From positions 1-64,000 of the forward strand of contig CAZVNJ010000002.1 in NCBI GenBank assembly GCA_964628985.1: a DNA stretch of 64,000 nucleotides. Reading direction: 5' to 3'. This document shows, in pieces, positions 41,951 through 50,413 of this stretch. This DNA comes from SURF-43 sp964628985. Its GTDB lineage: Bacteria; Chloroflexota; Dehalococcoidia; UBA2979. Within the stretch, counting starts at the first letter, position 1. Each line of letters begins with the position of its first letter. The position numbers were made by a program, and so were the translations under genes. A model generated the notes under the pieces. The model was not told where the DNA came from and did not search any database. It saw only the letters and a list, made by a program, of their open reading frames with translations.

Positions 41951-43045
41951 TTGGACCTAGCGCGCCGCGTGTGGCAGGAAGTCTCCGCTGACGGAGTCAG
42001 CGACCTCGCAGCCGGGCTGTCCTACCGATTTCTGCTCGCGGTATTCCCCTTTGTCATATTCCTTGGATCCGTGGGCGCGTTCATTGCGCGGCCGCTTGGC
42101 ATCGAGGACCCCACGAGCGTCGTGGTCAACCGCGTGGCCACGACGCTGCCGGGCGAGGCCCGGGAGATGGTGGTCTCGCAGCTGGCCAGCGTGCTCGACG
42201 AACGGCGACCGGGATTGCTCTCGTTCGGCATCGTGGCTGCCCTGTGGGCGGCGGCTGGCGGCATGGGCGCGACGATGCGGGCGATGAACCGCGTCTACGA
42301 CGTTGAAGAGACACGGCCAATCTGGAAGCGTGTCGCCACCGCGATCGCGCTGACCATCATCGCTGGGACGGGCGTCCTCCTCGCCTCGGTGATCGCCGTC
42401 GCCGGGAATGCGATCGGTGCGGCTACCGCGGAAGCGATTGGCGCTGGGGGAGTCTATGGAGCGCTGCTGACACCCATGAGGGTGTTGGCGGCGCTTGCGC
42501 TCATGGTGGTGGCCACGGCGTTCCTCTTCTGGGCTGCGCCAGACGCCAAGCTCCCCTTCCGATGGGTCTCGTGGGGGGCCACGCTGTTCGTGGTGACCTG
42601 GCTTGCCGCCAGCGCGGGGTTCGGCTGGTACGTCTCGAACTTCGGCTCGTACAACGCGACGTACGGCGCGCTCGGTGGACTCATCGTGGCCCTGCTCTGG
42701 TTCTACCTGTCTGCGTTCATGCTCCTGGTGGGCGCCGAACTGAACGCGCTCCTCGCGAGGCGTCACGACCCGGTGGCCGCGCAGGAGCTGGAGCCGGCGG
42801 ATGCCGAACTGCGCCAAACCCGCGAGGCGCCTTCGGACTCCGCAGATCGAGCGGGCGAACCTCGGGCACCGTCCCGTTCCGAGAGGGATGGGCAGCAGGG
42901 CCGGGTGTCAGTGGAACGCCGGTCCCACCGCCCGGGCCGTGCTATCCCGGCGAACACCACAGGACGGATTGCAGCGGCGGCGGTAGGCCTGCTTGCCATC
43001 TGGCGGGTGGCGCGTCCGCGCGGGCGAGAGCCGTCCGCACGATAG
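41951..43045 (+). CDS. YihY/UPF0761 (BrkB-like) membrane protein
   Basis: A 364-residue integral membrane protein of the YihY family: GVSDLAAGLSYRFLLAVFPFVIFLGSV in outline, then GGMGATMRAMNRVYDVEETRP and FGSYNATYGALGGLIVALLWFYLSAFMLL in outline. About six helices are followed by a charged, disordered tail of about 90 residues with one more short hydrophobic segment. The start is TTG at 41951 behind AGGAG. It leads a four-gene envelope operon. The family has been linked to envelope or export functions, but its role is not settled. Confidence 0.85.
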   Translation: MDLARRVWQEVSADGVSDLAAGLSYRFLLAVFPFVIFLGSVGAFIARPLGIEDPTSVVVNRVATTLPGEAREMVVSQLASVLDERRPGLLSFGIVAALWAAAGGMGATMRAMNRVYDVEETRPIWKRVATAIALTIIAGTGVLLASVIAVAGNAIGAATAEAIGAGGVYGALLTPMRVLAALALMVVATAFLFWAAPDAKLPFRWVSWGATLFVVTWLAASAGFGWYVSNFGSYNATYGALGGLIVALLWFYLSAFMLLVGAELNALLARRHDPVAAQELEPADAELRQTREAPSDSADRAGEPRAPSRSERDGQQGRVSVERRSHRPGRAIPANTTGRIAAAAVGLLAIWRVARPRGREPSAR

Positions 43046-43081
43046 CGACGCGTAGGCGATCGAGCACACGGAGGAGGCGAC

Positions 43082-43543
43082 ATGAACAGCGGATCCGGCA
43101 ACTACGACGGACAGAGCCGTGCCAGCGGCATCCCCGCAGGAGGATCACAGCGCATGGACTCAGACGAACCGCAGAACCGTGCCAGCGGACTCATGGAGGA
43201 GTCGAAGGAGGCGGTGTCAGGCGCGATGGACCGGGCGGAGGAGGTGGCTCCCAGGGCTCGCGCGGCTGCGTACAACGCTGCGGAGTCCGGCCGCGAGGGC
43301 GCTGCCAACGTCCTGGAACGCGCGGCCGGCACGATCGAGGACCGCATCGGCGATACCTCAGGAATGCCGGCGATGGCGAGCGAGCGGGCCGCCGAGGGGA
43401 TGCATGCCGCCGCCGGCTATCTCAAGGAACACGACACGGCGGAGATCGTCGACGAAGTGGAGCAGTACGTGCGCGCCCACCCAATGCGGTCATTGGCGAC
43501 TGCTGTTGCGGCAGGGTTCGTGGTGGGCCGCATCCTGCGTTGA
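43082..43543 (+). CDS. DUF883/YqjD-ElaB-like membrane-anchored protein
   Basis: A 153-residue protein: a Gly/Ser-rich disordered start, a long amphipathic helical middle (ASGLMEESKEAVSGAMDRAEE region) and a C-terminal tail anchor with VRAHPMRSLATAVAAGFVVG. The ending closely resembles YqjD/ElaB proteins, which anchor to the inner membrane by their C-terminus. The ATG at 43082 follows GGAGG. It lies 36 bp after the YihY gene and before a YqjE-type holin-like gene, the same arrangement as the yqjD-yqjE locus. Confidence 0.75.
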   Translation: MNSGSGNYDGQSRASGIPAGGSQRMDSDEPQNRASGLMEESKEAVSGAMDRAEEVAPRARAAAYNAAESGREGAANVLERAAGTIEDRIGDTSGMPAMASERAAEGMHAAAGYLKEHDTAEIVDEVEQYVRAHPMRSLATAVAAGFVVGRILR

Positions 43544-43582
43544 CGAAGAGCGCGAACGGTACGAGTGAGAGGGGAGGCGGCT

Positions 43583-44053
43583 ATGGCCGTCCAACAGCGC
43601 GCTGATCCACTGAGTCAGCCCGAGGCCGATGGGCTCGCCGATGAATGGAGGCGCGTCCGCGCGGAAGCGCGGTCGATTGGCAGCGCAGTCGCGGAGGTGA
43701 GCGACGAGCTCCGCGTGCTGGTCCGCCGTGAGGGCGAACTCGCCTCCGCGGAAGTGGCGGACACGATCTCAGCAGCGCGCCAGGTCGGGATGTGGGGCGT
43801 GTTAGGGGCGCTTTGTGGGCTGATGGCGCTGCTCTTCGTCGGACTGGGCCTGATGTATGCGCTATCCCTGGCGCTCGAACTGTGGGCCGCAGCCCTGATC
43901 ACGGCGGGGGTATTCGCCCTCGGGGCCGGGATGGCGCTGATGCTGGCACGCCGGCACCTCGCAGATGCCAACCCCATCCCGAGGCGCACGCTCGAGTCGA
44001 TCCAGGAGGACGTGAAATGGGCACGCGAACAAATGAAGCGGCGCAGCGCGTAG
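43583..44053 (+). CDS. Holin-superfamily/YqjE-like membrane protein
   Basis: A 156-residue protein with a helical N-terminus and two transmembrane helices (GVLGALCGLMALLFVGLGLM and AAALITAGVFALGAGMALML) separated by a short loop, as in the Phage_holin_3_6/YqjE family. A charged tail follows. The ATG at 43583 with GAGGGGAGG is preferred to the GTG at 43565. Despite the family name there is no phage context. It overlaps the next gene by 37 bp. Confidence 0.77.
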   Translation: MAVQQRADPLSQPEADGLADEWRRVRAEARSIGSAVAEVSDELRVLVRREGELASAEVADTISAARQVGMWGVLGALCGLMALLFVGLGLMYALSLALELWAAALITAGVFALGAGMALMLARRHLADANPIPRRTLESIQEDVKWAREQMKRRSA

Positions 44054-44499
44054 TCGACCAGCGGCGGCGGGTGTCTGCGATGCTGGACGAACTCGACGAC
44101 CGCCTGCATGAGGACATTCGCGCCGTGCGCTCGAACGTGGAGACGCGGGCGTCTGACCTGACCGACCGCGCCGCGCATCTGTATCAGCGGGTCCCCGGGA
44201 GCGAGGCGCTTGAGGGGCAGGTCGTCACCCACCCGCTGACCGCTGTGCTGGGCGGGTTCGGTACCGGCGTGGCGCTGGGCCTGGCGACGGGCGGCGGGGC
44301 GGCCGAAGGTGAGCACCGCCAGGACTCTGCGAAGGTCAGTGGCGGGACTTCTCGAGCGTTCGACATCCTCGCCTCGGCGGCGATGTCTTCGGTCGCGGGG
44401 CCACTGCGCGACGAGGTACAGGGTCTGGTGCGGAACGTCGTATCGGGCTTCCTGGGCAAAGACGGGCCGCCCTCGGCCGTGCAAGAGTCGCGTGCCTAG
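44017..44499 (+). CDS. DUF3618-like membrane-associated protein
   Basis: A 160-residue protein beginning inside the preceding gene at ATG 44017, which has a perfect AGGAGG ribosome site. The N-terminal half is a helical segment (QRRRVSAMLDELDDRLHEDI, DLTDRAAHLYQRVPG), and the centre has one hydrophobic helix (HPLTAVLGGFGTGVALGLA). This order resembles DUF3618 proteins found next to YqjE and DUF883 proteins. It is the last gene of the four-gene envelope operon and converges with a TetR gene after 4 bp. Function unknown. Confidence 0.68.
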   Translation: MGTRTNEAAQRVVDQRRRVSAMLDELDDRLHEDIRAVRSNVETRASDLTDRAAHLYQRVPGSEALEGQVVTHPLTAVLGGFGTGVALGLATGGGAAEGEHRQDSAKVSGGTSRAFDILASAAMSSVAGPLRDEVQGLVRNVVSGFLGKDGPPSAVQESRA

Positions 44500-44503
44500 C
44501 GGG

Positions 44504-45115
44504 TTACGCGCGTACGGACTGCAAGAGCCGGTCGACCGCGTCACCCACGGCGCGGCGGGTCTCCCCGGTATCCGATGAGAGCGCGATCATGTGCGCGGCC
44601 TCGCTGGCGACGCCGCGCAGCAGGTGTGCGATCTCCTCGATGCCGAGGTCAGGGTCAAGGTGGCCTAGCGCCCGCAGGCTGGTGAGGCCGTTGCGCAACA
44701 TGGCCAGGCTGGCGTCTACCTCTCGCCAGCGCTCCCATCCGAGCACGCTGGGCGCGTCCAGCAGCAGGATACGTCGCACGGCGGGATCCATGGAGTGATC
44801 CAAGTAGACGTCGAAGCCGGCGCGGAACTTGTCCCATGGCTCGCCGGCAGCGGAACGGGAGGCAGCACCGATACGCTCGCGCATCTCCTGCTGGACCTCG
44901 ATGAACACGGCCTCGAAGAGATCCCGCTTGTCCTTGAAGTGATGGTAGAGGGCGCCCCGGGTGACACCCGCCTGTTGGACCACTTCTTCGGTGGCGGTAC
45001 CGGCGTACCCTCGCTCGGCAAACAAACCCCGTGCGACCTGCATCAGGTTCGCGCGTGTCCGGTCGGCCTGCTCGGCCTTCCGGCTGCGGTCGGTGCTGTC
45101 TGCGACTGTCGTCAC
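44504..45115 (-). CDS. TetR-family transcriptional regulator
   Basis: A 203-residue TetR regulator. The DNA-binding domain at residues 18-65 has LMQVARGLFAERGYAGTATEEV in outline and GVTRGALYHHFKDKRDLFEAVF. The C-terminal ligand domain resembles that of TetR_C type regulators with DAPSVLGWERWREVD. It starts with GTG 45115. The LLM gene at 45191 lies upstream on the same strand, so the target is not obvious; autoregulation is likely. Confidence 0.88.
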   Translation of the reverse strand: MTTVADSTDRSRKAEQADRTRANLMQVARGLFAERGYAGTATEEVVQQAGVTRGALYHHFKDKRDLFEAVFIEVQQEMRERIGAASRSAAGEPWDKFRAGFDVYLDHSMDPAVRRILLLDAPSVLGWERWREVDASLAMLRNGLTSLRALGHLDPDLGIEEIAHLLRGVASEAAHMIALSSDTGETRRAVGDAVDRLLQSVRA

Positions 45116-45190
45116 ACGCGTCCTTCGATGCCGTGGCGTCCGGTGAGGTACGCCCTCCTCGTTACTCTAGGGTGCGGCCACCACTCAGGG

Positions 45191-46108
45191 CTATGCGCCC
45201 GCGAGCAACCGCCGCACCTCTCGCAGCCGCCCGAGTGACTCGAGGACGAGCGCAGGATCGCCCACCATGTCCCTGATGATGATGTCGGTGTAGCCAGCAT
45301 CTGCGTACGTTCGGAACTGCTCCGCGACCTGCTCCACAGAGCCCCAGACGAGTGCAGAGGGGTCGAAGCCTCGGTAGCCGCGGGCGAGGATGGGCGCGAC
45401 GGTGCGGCGGGCCTCCTCCGGGTCACGCCCGACGTAGATATCCCTGCGGATGGCCACGGCGCTCGGCTTGCGGCCATGTGCGACCGTGCGGTCCAGGTAG
45501 AGGGCTGCGTGCTCGCGCGCCGCGATTGGCGTGAGGCCGGGGTCCGCGAGCCATCCGTCCCCGAGGCGCGCGGCGCGGTCGATCGTGGCGGGGACGGAGC
45601 CGCCGATCCACACCTCGACGCGCTCGCTCGGCACGGGGGCAATCCGCGCGCCCTCCGACTGATAGCGGCGCAGGCCACTCACGGGCTGGCCCGCCCAGAG
45701 CGCCCGGACCGCCTCCAGGCACTCCTCGAAGCGCGATGGCCTCTGCGAGGGCCTTACGCCAAGGGCAGGGAAGGCCGGATCGTCATCGGCGCCGACTGCG
45801 CACTGCATGATGAAGCGCCCCTGCGCGATGCTCGCGAGGGTCCCCACCTGCTCGGCGAGCAGGACGGGATGCCAGAGTGGCAGGAGATAGAGTGCGCCAG
45901 CGGGGCGGTCGTCCCACTCCGCGAGGAGCCGCCCGAGGATCGGGGAGTTCTGGTAGTACTTCCCGGGGCCAGTGCTGTGATGGTCGCCGACGAACAGCGA
46001 ATCCAGACCGGCGTCGCGAGCGGCGCGCGTACGCTCCACCATCCATCGCGCGCCCTCTCGCGCGTCGTCAGTGCGATGTGAACTCGACAGCGAAACACCG
46101 ATGCGCAC
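45191..46108 (-). CDS. LLM-class flavin/F420-dependent oxidoreductase
   Basis: A 305-residue luciferase-like enzyme. It shows RIGVSLSSSHR, ARDAGLDSLFVGDHHSTGP, LLPLWHPVLLAEQVGTLASIAQGRF in outline and VEVWIGGSVPATIDRAARLGDGW. The start at GTG 46108 has GAGGGG upstream and is chosen because homology begins at VRIGVSL. The divergent P450 gene starts 126 bp away, so the two may act on related substrates. Coenzyme (F420 or FMN) cannot be fixed. Confidence 0.86.
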   Translation of the reverse strand: MRIGVSLSSSHRTDDAREGARWMVERTRAARDAGLDSLFVGDHHSTGPGKYYQNSPILGRLLAEWDDRPAGALYLLPLWHPVLLAEQVGTLASIAQGRFIMQCAVGADDDPAFPALGVRPSQRPSRFEECLEAVRALWAGQPVSGLRRYQSEGARIAPVPSERVEVWIGGSVPATIDRAARLGDGWLADPGLTPIAAREHAALYLDRTVAHGRKPSAVAIRRDIYVGRDPEEARRTVAPILARGYRGFDPSALVWGSVEQVAEQFRTYADAGYTDIIIRDMVGDPALVLESLGRLREVRRLLAGA

Positions 46109-46234
46109 AGTCGCCCCTCTGCTGCACCCGCCGTAGCGAGTGTATGAGGCCGCGCCAGGGCTGGCCTCGGCCGGCTGCGTACGGGCTGTAGGTACCCCGG
46201 CTACACTCCGGCCCGGAGCACCGAGGAGCCCGTG

Positions 46235-47482
46235 ATGCCTGTGCTGCAGAGCCTGATCCGGCCGCTGATCATCCGCGTGCTCTCCATGAAGGAACGCCGC
46301 CGGTCTGGCGTGGCGTGGAACCCGCTGTCTTCTGCGTATCAACAGGATCCAGTCCCCACGTACCGGGCGCTACGCGAAGGTGACCCAGTCCACTATTCGG
46401 AACTCATGCGCGGCTGGGTGGTGACGCGGTACGAGGACATCGACGCGGTCCTGCGGGACCACAAGCGGTTCTCCAATGCCTCGCGGATCCAGGAGGCGAC
46501 GGCTGCCTCCATGGCAGACGCGGGCGTGGCGCCGTCCATGTTGTTCACTGACCCGCCTGACCACACGCGACTGCGCTCGCTGGTCAACCATGCCTTCACC
46601 CCGAGGGCGGTGGAGGCGCTGCGCCCACGTATCGAGGCGTTCACCGATGAACTGATCGCAGCCGTAGGGGACGCGCGGCGGTTCGACCTGATGCAGGCGA
46701 TCGCTATCCCGCTCCCGGTCGCCGTGATCTCGGAGATGATCGGCATCCCTCAGTCGGACCGTGCCAAGTTCAAGGTCTGGTCAGACGCGGTGGCGAAGTC
46801 CATCGAGCCGACGATGTCGCCAAAGGAACTTGCCGAGGCAATGCGTGCCCGCGAGGCCCTGCGCGACTACTTCGGTCCGCTGCTGGAGGCGCGACGCCGG
46901 GAACCGCAGGACGACCTGATGACGGCGCTGATCCGTGCCGAGGAGGAGGGGGACCGTCTCTCGCATGCTGAGGTCATCTCCACGCTGAACCTGTTGCTCA
47001 TCGCGGGCAATGAGACCACGACGAACCTCATCGGAAACGGGATGCTCGCACTGATGCGCCAGCCGGAGGCCCTGCGCCACGTCGCACACCACCCGGAGGC
47101 AATCGAGAGCGCCGTCGAGGAGATGCTGCGTTTTGACTCGCCGGTGCAGGCGAATGGCAGGGTCGCCCTCGAGGACGTGACGATCGGCGGACGGCGGATC
47201 TCGCGTGGCCAGCGGGTCGTCTTGCTTCAGGGCGCGGGCAATCGCGACCCAGACCACTTTGCGCAAGGGGACGTCTTCGACCCCGCCCACGGGGACAAGT
47301 CACACCTGGCCTTCGGCCGCGGCATCCATCACTGCCTGGGGGCGCCGCTGGCCCGAATGGAGGCCCAGGTGGTATTCCCGCGCATCCTTGCCCGCTGGCC
47401 CGCCATCCGGCTGGCCGCGGAGCCGCGCTTCCGCAGCAATGTCGTCCTGCGTGGCGTGACTCGACTCGAGGTGGAGGTCTAA
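46235..47482 (+). CDS. Cytochrome P450
   Basis: A 415-residue soluble bacterial P450. It has the I-helix AGNETTTN, the ExxR pair in VEEMLRFD, the meander and the haem loop FGRGIHHCLGAPLAR with the ligand Cys367, plus TDPPDHTRLR in the N-terminal part. All diagnostic motifs are intact. ATG 46235 is preferred to the adjoining GTG 46232 because it is better spaced from GAGGAG. It needs ferredoxin and a reductase, which are not next to it. Substrate unknown; divergent LLM gene upstream. Confidence 0.92.
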   Translation: MPVLQSLIRPLIIRVLSMKERRRSGVAWNPLSSAYQQDPVPTYRALREGDPVHYSELMRGWVVTRYEDIDAVLRDHKRFSNASRIQEATAASMADAGVAPSMLFTDPPDHTRLRSLVNHAFTPRAVEALRPRIEAFTDELIAAVGDARRFDLMQAIAIPLPVAVISEMIGIPQSDRAKFKVWSDAVAKSIEPTMSPKELAEAMRAREALRDYFGPLLEARRREPQDDLMTALIRAEEEGDRLSHAEVISTLNLLLIAGNETTTNLIGNGMLALMRQPEALRHVAHHPEAIESAVEEMLRFDSPVQANGRVALEDVTIGGRRISRGQRVVLLQGAGNRDPDHFAQGDVFDPAHGDKSHLAFGRGIHHCLGAPLARMEAQVVFPRILARWPAIRLAAEPRFRSNVVLRGVTRLEVEV

Positions 47483-47519
47483 CCTCGATCCATCCCGCTC
47501 ACGATGGAAGGGGAGCTCC

Positions 47520-47732
47520 ATGTGCCGCTCGATCAAGCGCCTCCGACAGCCGAAGGGGAGCGACCAGCCGCCAGCCACGGAGGACGAGATTCGTGCGGCG
47601 GCGCTTCAGTTCGTGCGGAAGGTCTCCGGCTATCAGCGCCCGGCCCCGGCGAACGCCCCCGCCTTCGAGTCGGCCGTGGACGACGTAGCGGCCATCACCC
47701 AACGCCTGCTCGCCGCGCTGCCGAAGCCGTAG
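47520..47732 (+). CDS. DUF2277 small protein
   Basis: A 70-residue protein of the DUF2277 family, which begins MCRSIK and is found in actinobacteria and Chloroflexota. The rest is helical: EDEIRAAALQFVRKVSGYQRP and FESAVDDVAAITQRLL. GGAAGGGGAG lies before the ATG. It is 37 bp behind the P450 gene. Function is unknown. Confidence 0.83.
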   Translation: MCRSIKRLRQPKGSDQPPATEDEIRAAALQFVRKVSGYQRPAPANAPAFESAVDDVAAITQRLLAALPKP

Positions 47733-47837
47733 CCACTCCGGCGGCCTCGGAGGGATCCGGTGGTGCGCGGGTATGACCACACAGCCTTCGAGGCTCCGTG
47801 CCTGGCGGTTGCCCCGCCTGAGGCGGCTCTCCGGACA

Positions 47838-47896
47838 TCACGTGACGTAACGGAGCACTGAAATCGTCCCGTGATGCATTGAAATGTGCCGTGACG
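47838..47896 (+). repeat. TCACGTGA palindrome and imperfect 21-bp tandem repeat
   Basis: TCACGTGA lies at 47838-47845. Two copies of GCAyTGAAAT(n)GTCCGTGAy-like sequence follow at 47855-47875 and 47876-47896, the second with one base fewer in the middle. CCGTGA is shared by both copies. The set lies 70-130 bp upstream of the DUF5679 gene and looks like a regulatory array. Confidence 0.4.
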
Positions 47897-47907
47897 GCTC
47901 TGCGTTC

Positions 47908-47936
47908 CCTCTCGGCGGAGAGGCCCGTACCCTCTC
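47908..47936 (+). promoter_or_regulatory. Alternative-hairpin leader upstream of DUF5679 gene
   Basis: CCTCTC (47908-47913), GAGAGG (47918-47923) and CCTCTC (47931-47936) lie in a row. The middle segment can pair with either flank, giving two mutually exclusive six-pair hairpins, as in attenuators or RNA switches. No T-run is present, so the effect, if any, would be on translation or stability. Confidence 0.35.
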
Positions 47937-47964
47937 TGAGACGGGGACAAGCACAGGAGGCTCC

Positions 47965-48114
47965 ATGGCCGTGAATGCATACTGCGTGAAGTGCAAAGAA
48001 AAGCGCGACATGAACAACGCCGAGAACACCACGATGAAGAATGGGAAGCCCGCCGTGAAGGGCGTCTGCCCGGTCTGCGGGACGGGGATGTTCAAAATCG
48101 GCGGCACCGTCTAG
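47965..48114 (+). CDS. DUF5679 zinc-ribbon small protein
   Basis: A 49-residue protein with two cysteine pairs, YCVKCKEKR and CPVCGTG, forming a probable zinc ribbon, with AENTTMKNGKPAVKG between. DUF5679 proteins of this size are frequent in Chloroflexota and actinobacteria. The ATG at 47965 has an AGGAGG ribosome site. The 230-bp region in front holds repeats and alternative hairpins. Its role is unknown; nucleic-acid or protein binding is likely from the fold. Confidence 0.83.
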   Translation: MAVNAYCVKCKEKRDMNNAENTTMKNGKPAVKGVCPVCGTGMFKIGGTV

Positions 48115-48244
48115 AGCACGTCGCAGCGCCCACCTCGCCTCGGCAGTAGCGGAGGCGTCACGCCCTCATCCCTCCGGACCCGAACTCGAGCGCGGGCATG
48201 GAAGGTGAGGGCGATGCTGTGCCCTCGCGGGGATGCATGGCTGC

Positions 48245-48907
48245 CTAGTGCCCGTGCACGTCCGAGAAGAACCGCTCCATGTCCGCGATCCCCCCGGCCA
48301 GGACCAGGACATCGCCACGCCGGAGCACCTCGGTGCTCGGGGGGTAGACGGTTGCCCGGCTTCCGCGCGCGAGGAGGAAGAGGGAGATGGAACTCGGGCG
48401 CCCCTTCATCAGGTCCTCCACGGTGCGTCCCACGTATTCCTCCGGTACTGCGACCCGGCTCACGATGTACCCCTCCACGATGTCGAGCGAGTCCAGGATG
48501 TCCGTGGAGGTCCAGGAGTGGGCGAGGCGGGTACCTGTATCGCGTTCGGGGAAGACCACCTGGTCGGCGCCCACGCGCTTGAGGATGTCCCCGTGAATAT
48601 CGCTCTGGGCCTTTGCCACGACGCGGGCGACGCCGGCACGCTTGAGTAGCATGGTCGCCAGGATGCTGGCTTCGATGTTCGTGGAGATGGCGACGACGCC
48701 CGCGTCGAACTGGGAGATCCCGAGGCGCTCCAGCACGGCCTCGTCGACCGCGTCCGCCTGGACGACCTGGGTGAGGCGCGAGGACATCCGCTGGACCTCG
48801 CCCATGTCGATATCGATCCCCAGGACCTCGTGCCCCGCCTTCGCCAGTTCCTCGGCGAGCGCTGACCCGAACCGGCCAAGGCCGATCACGACCACTTGCT
48901 GCTTCAT
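48245..48907 (-). CDS. ktrA: Potassium channel regulatory subunit KtrA/TrkA
   Basis: A 220-residue cytoplasmic gating ring subunit. Residues 1-135 form an RCK_N/TrkA Rossmann domain with VVVIGLGRFGSALAEEL and an acidic end of strand 2 (GIDID) for nucleotide binding. The C-terminal RCK_C domain begins near YIVSRVAVPEEYVGRTV. It binds NAD(H)/ATP and controls the KtrB channel encoded 23 bp upstream. AAGGGCGG precedes the ATG at 48907. Confidence 0.92.
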   Translation of the reverse strand: MKQQVVVIGLGRFGSALAEELAKAGHEVLGIDIDMGEVQRMSSRLTQVVQADAVDEAVLERLGISQFDAGVVAISTNIEASILATMLLKRAGVARVVAKAQSDIHGDILKRVGADQVVFPERDTGTRLAHSWTSTDILDSLDIVEGYIVSRVAVPEEYVGRTVEDLMKGRPSSISLFLLARGSRATVYPPSTEVLRRGDVLVLAGGIADMERFFSDVHGH

Positions 48908-48930
48908 ATCCGCCCTTGCCTTGCTGCAGC

Positions 48931-50370
48931 CTAGCCCATGCTGACTGGTTCTTCGGGATACCTGACCTGCTGGGTCTCCGCCCGCCCGGCGAGCGCCAGG
49001 GCAATCGCCAGCGGCCCTAGCCGTCCGATGAACATGACCGCAATCACCATCAGCCGTGCGGGGTCACTCAGGGTGGGGGTCACGCCGGTCGAGAGGCCCA
49101 CCGTCCCGAACGCGGAGACGGCCTCGAAGGCGACATCGGAGAGCGCTGCCGGGGTCGTCACCAGCAAGCCGAGCGTGAGGGCGAAGACGATCGCGACGGC
49201 GAGCAACGCGATGCTCAGCCCCTGGTTGACCACGGATGCGGAGATGGAGCGTCCGAACGCCAGCACCTGCTCCCGCCCTCCGACCGACGCGAGGATGGCG
49301 AATAGAAGCACCGTGAACGTGGTGAGTTTGATGCCGCCCGCGGTGGAGGCGGGCGCGGCACCGATGAACATCAGCGCCATGGTCACCAGGCGCGTGCTGT
49401 CCTCGGTGGCCGCCAGGTCCACCACCGTGAACCCGGCGGTGCGGGCGGAGACGGACATGAATGCGGCGTTGGCCACCGAGTCGAGGACTCCAAGGCCGTC
49501 GAGGACCCCACCGGCCAGCGATTCGAAGAGGAGTACCGCGGCTGTCCCGAGCAGAATCAGGACGGCAGACGTGCTGAGGACGATCTTCGTGTCGACGGAC
49601 AGGGCGCTCCATGATCGACGCATCACGATGTCCGACCAGACGGCATAGCCGGTACCGCCGAGGAGGATGAGGCTCCCGACGACGAGGAGCACGAACTGGT
49701 CGGTCCGCACCTCGATGAGGCTGAGGAACCCACCCTCAATGTCAAAGCCCGCGTTGTTGAAGGCGGAGACCGAGGTGAATGCCCCGCGCCAGATGGTGCC
49801 CCCGTCGAGCGTGCCTCCCCCCAGGACAAAGAGGCCCACGAGGAGGGCGGCCCCAACTGCCTCGAACGCCATGGTGAGCAGCACGATCCGCTTGACGAGG
49901 ATCGCGGGCGGCGTCGTCGCAAGACGCCCCAGCGTGCCAGCCATCACCACGCGCTGCCGAAGCGACAGGCGCCTTCCGAGGAGCATCAGCAGGAGTGTGG
50001 AGCTGGTCATGAACCCCAGTCCACCCATCTGGATGAGGATGAGGATGACCGCCTCGCCAAAGCGGGTCCAGTAGTCGTGAGTGTCTACGACGACCAGCCC
50101 CGTCACACATACCGCGGAGGTTGCCGTGAATAAGGCGACGAGGAAGGGAGAACTGCCCGGCTCGACGCTGGCGAGGGGCAGCATCAGCAGCCCTGTACCC
50201 AGGAGGATCAATGCGGCGAATCCGGCTGGCACATACAGCACGCTCGGCTGCGGGGGGCGTAGCGCCTTCGCGGCCTTCACCTCGACGTGCTGGGTTTGCC
50301 GGCGCGCGATCCGCACGCGCAGGTCACCGCGGCGCTCGCCCTGTACCCGCTGACCGCGTCCCCATGACAT
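48931..50370 (-). CDS. ktrB: Potassium channel subunit KtrB/TrkH
   Basis: A 479-residue membrane protein with the four-fold repeated M1-P-M2 plan of TrkH/KtrB K+ channels. The four selectivity loops read TSAVCVTGL, SAFNNAGFD, SARTAGFT and SAFGTVGLSTG, each with the glycine of the filter. A basic, probably cytoplasmic N-terminus of about 45 residues precedes the first helix. The ATG at 50370 has GGGGAG upstream. With KtrA next to it, it forms a Na+-dependent or proton-linked K+ uptake system. Confidence 0.92.
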   Translation of the reverse strand: MSWGRGQRVQGERRGDLRVRIARRQTQHVEVKAAKALRPPQPSVLYVPAGFAALILLGTGLLMLPLASVEPGSSPFLVALFTATSAVCVTGLVVVDTHDYWTRFGEAVILILIQMGGLGFMTSSTLLLMLLGRRLSLRQRVVMAGTLGRLATTPPAILVKRIVLLTMAFEAVGAALLVGLFVLGGGTLDGGTIWRGAFTSVSAFNNAGFDIEGGFLSLIEVRTDQFVLLVVGSLILLGGTGYAVWSDIVMRRSWSALSVDTKIVLSTSAVLILLGTAAVLLFESLAGGVLDGLGVLDSVANAAFMSVSARTAGFTVVDLAATEDSTRLVTMALMFIGAAPASTAGGIKLTTFTVLLFAILASVGGREQVLAFGRSISASVVNQGLSIALLAVAIVFALTLGLLVTTPAALSDVAFEAVSAFGTVGLSTGVTPTLSDPARLMVIAVMFIGRLGPLAIALALAGRAETQQVRYPEEPVSMG

Positions 50371-50413
50371 CTGGTGACTCCCCGAAGGAAGATACGCTTC
50401 CGGCCCGTCGGCG

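Noticed and set aside
43583..44053. Holin-like gene as evidence of a prophage
   Set aside because: No endolysin, structural or integrase genes nearby; the gene belongs to a YqjE-type chromosomal operon.
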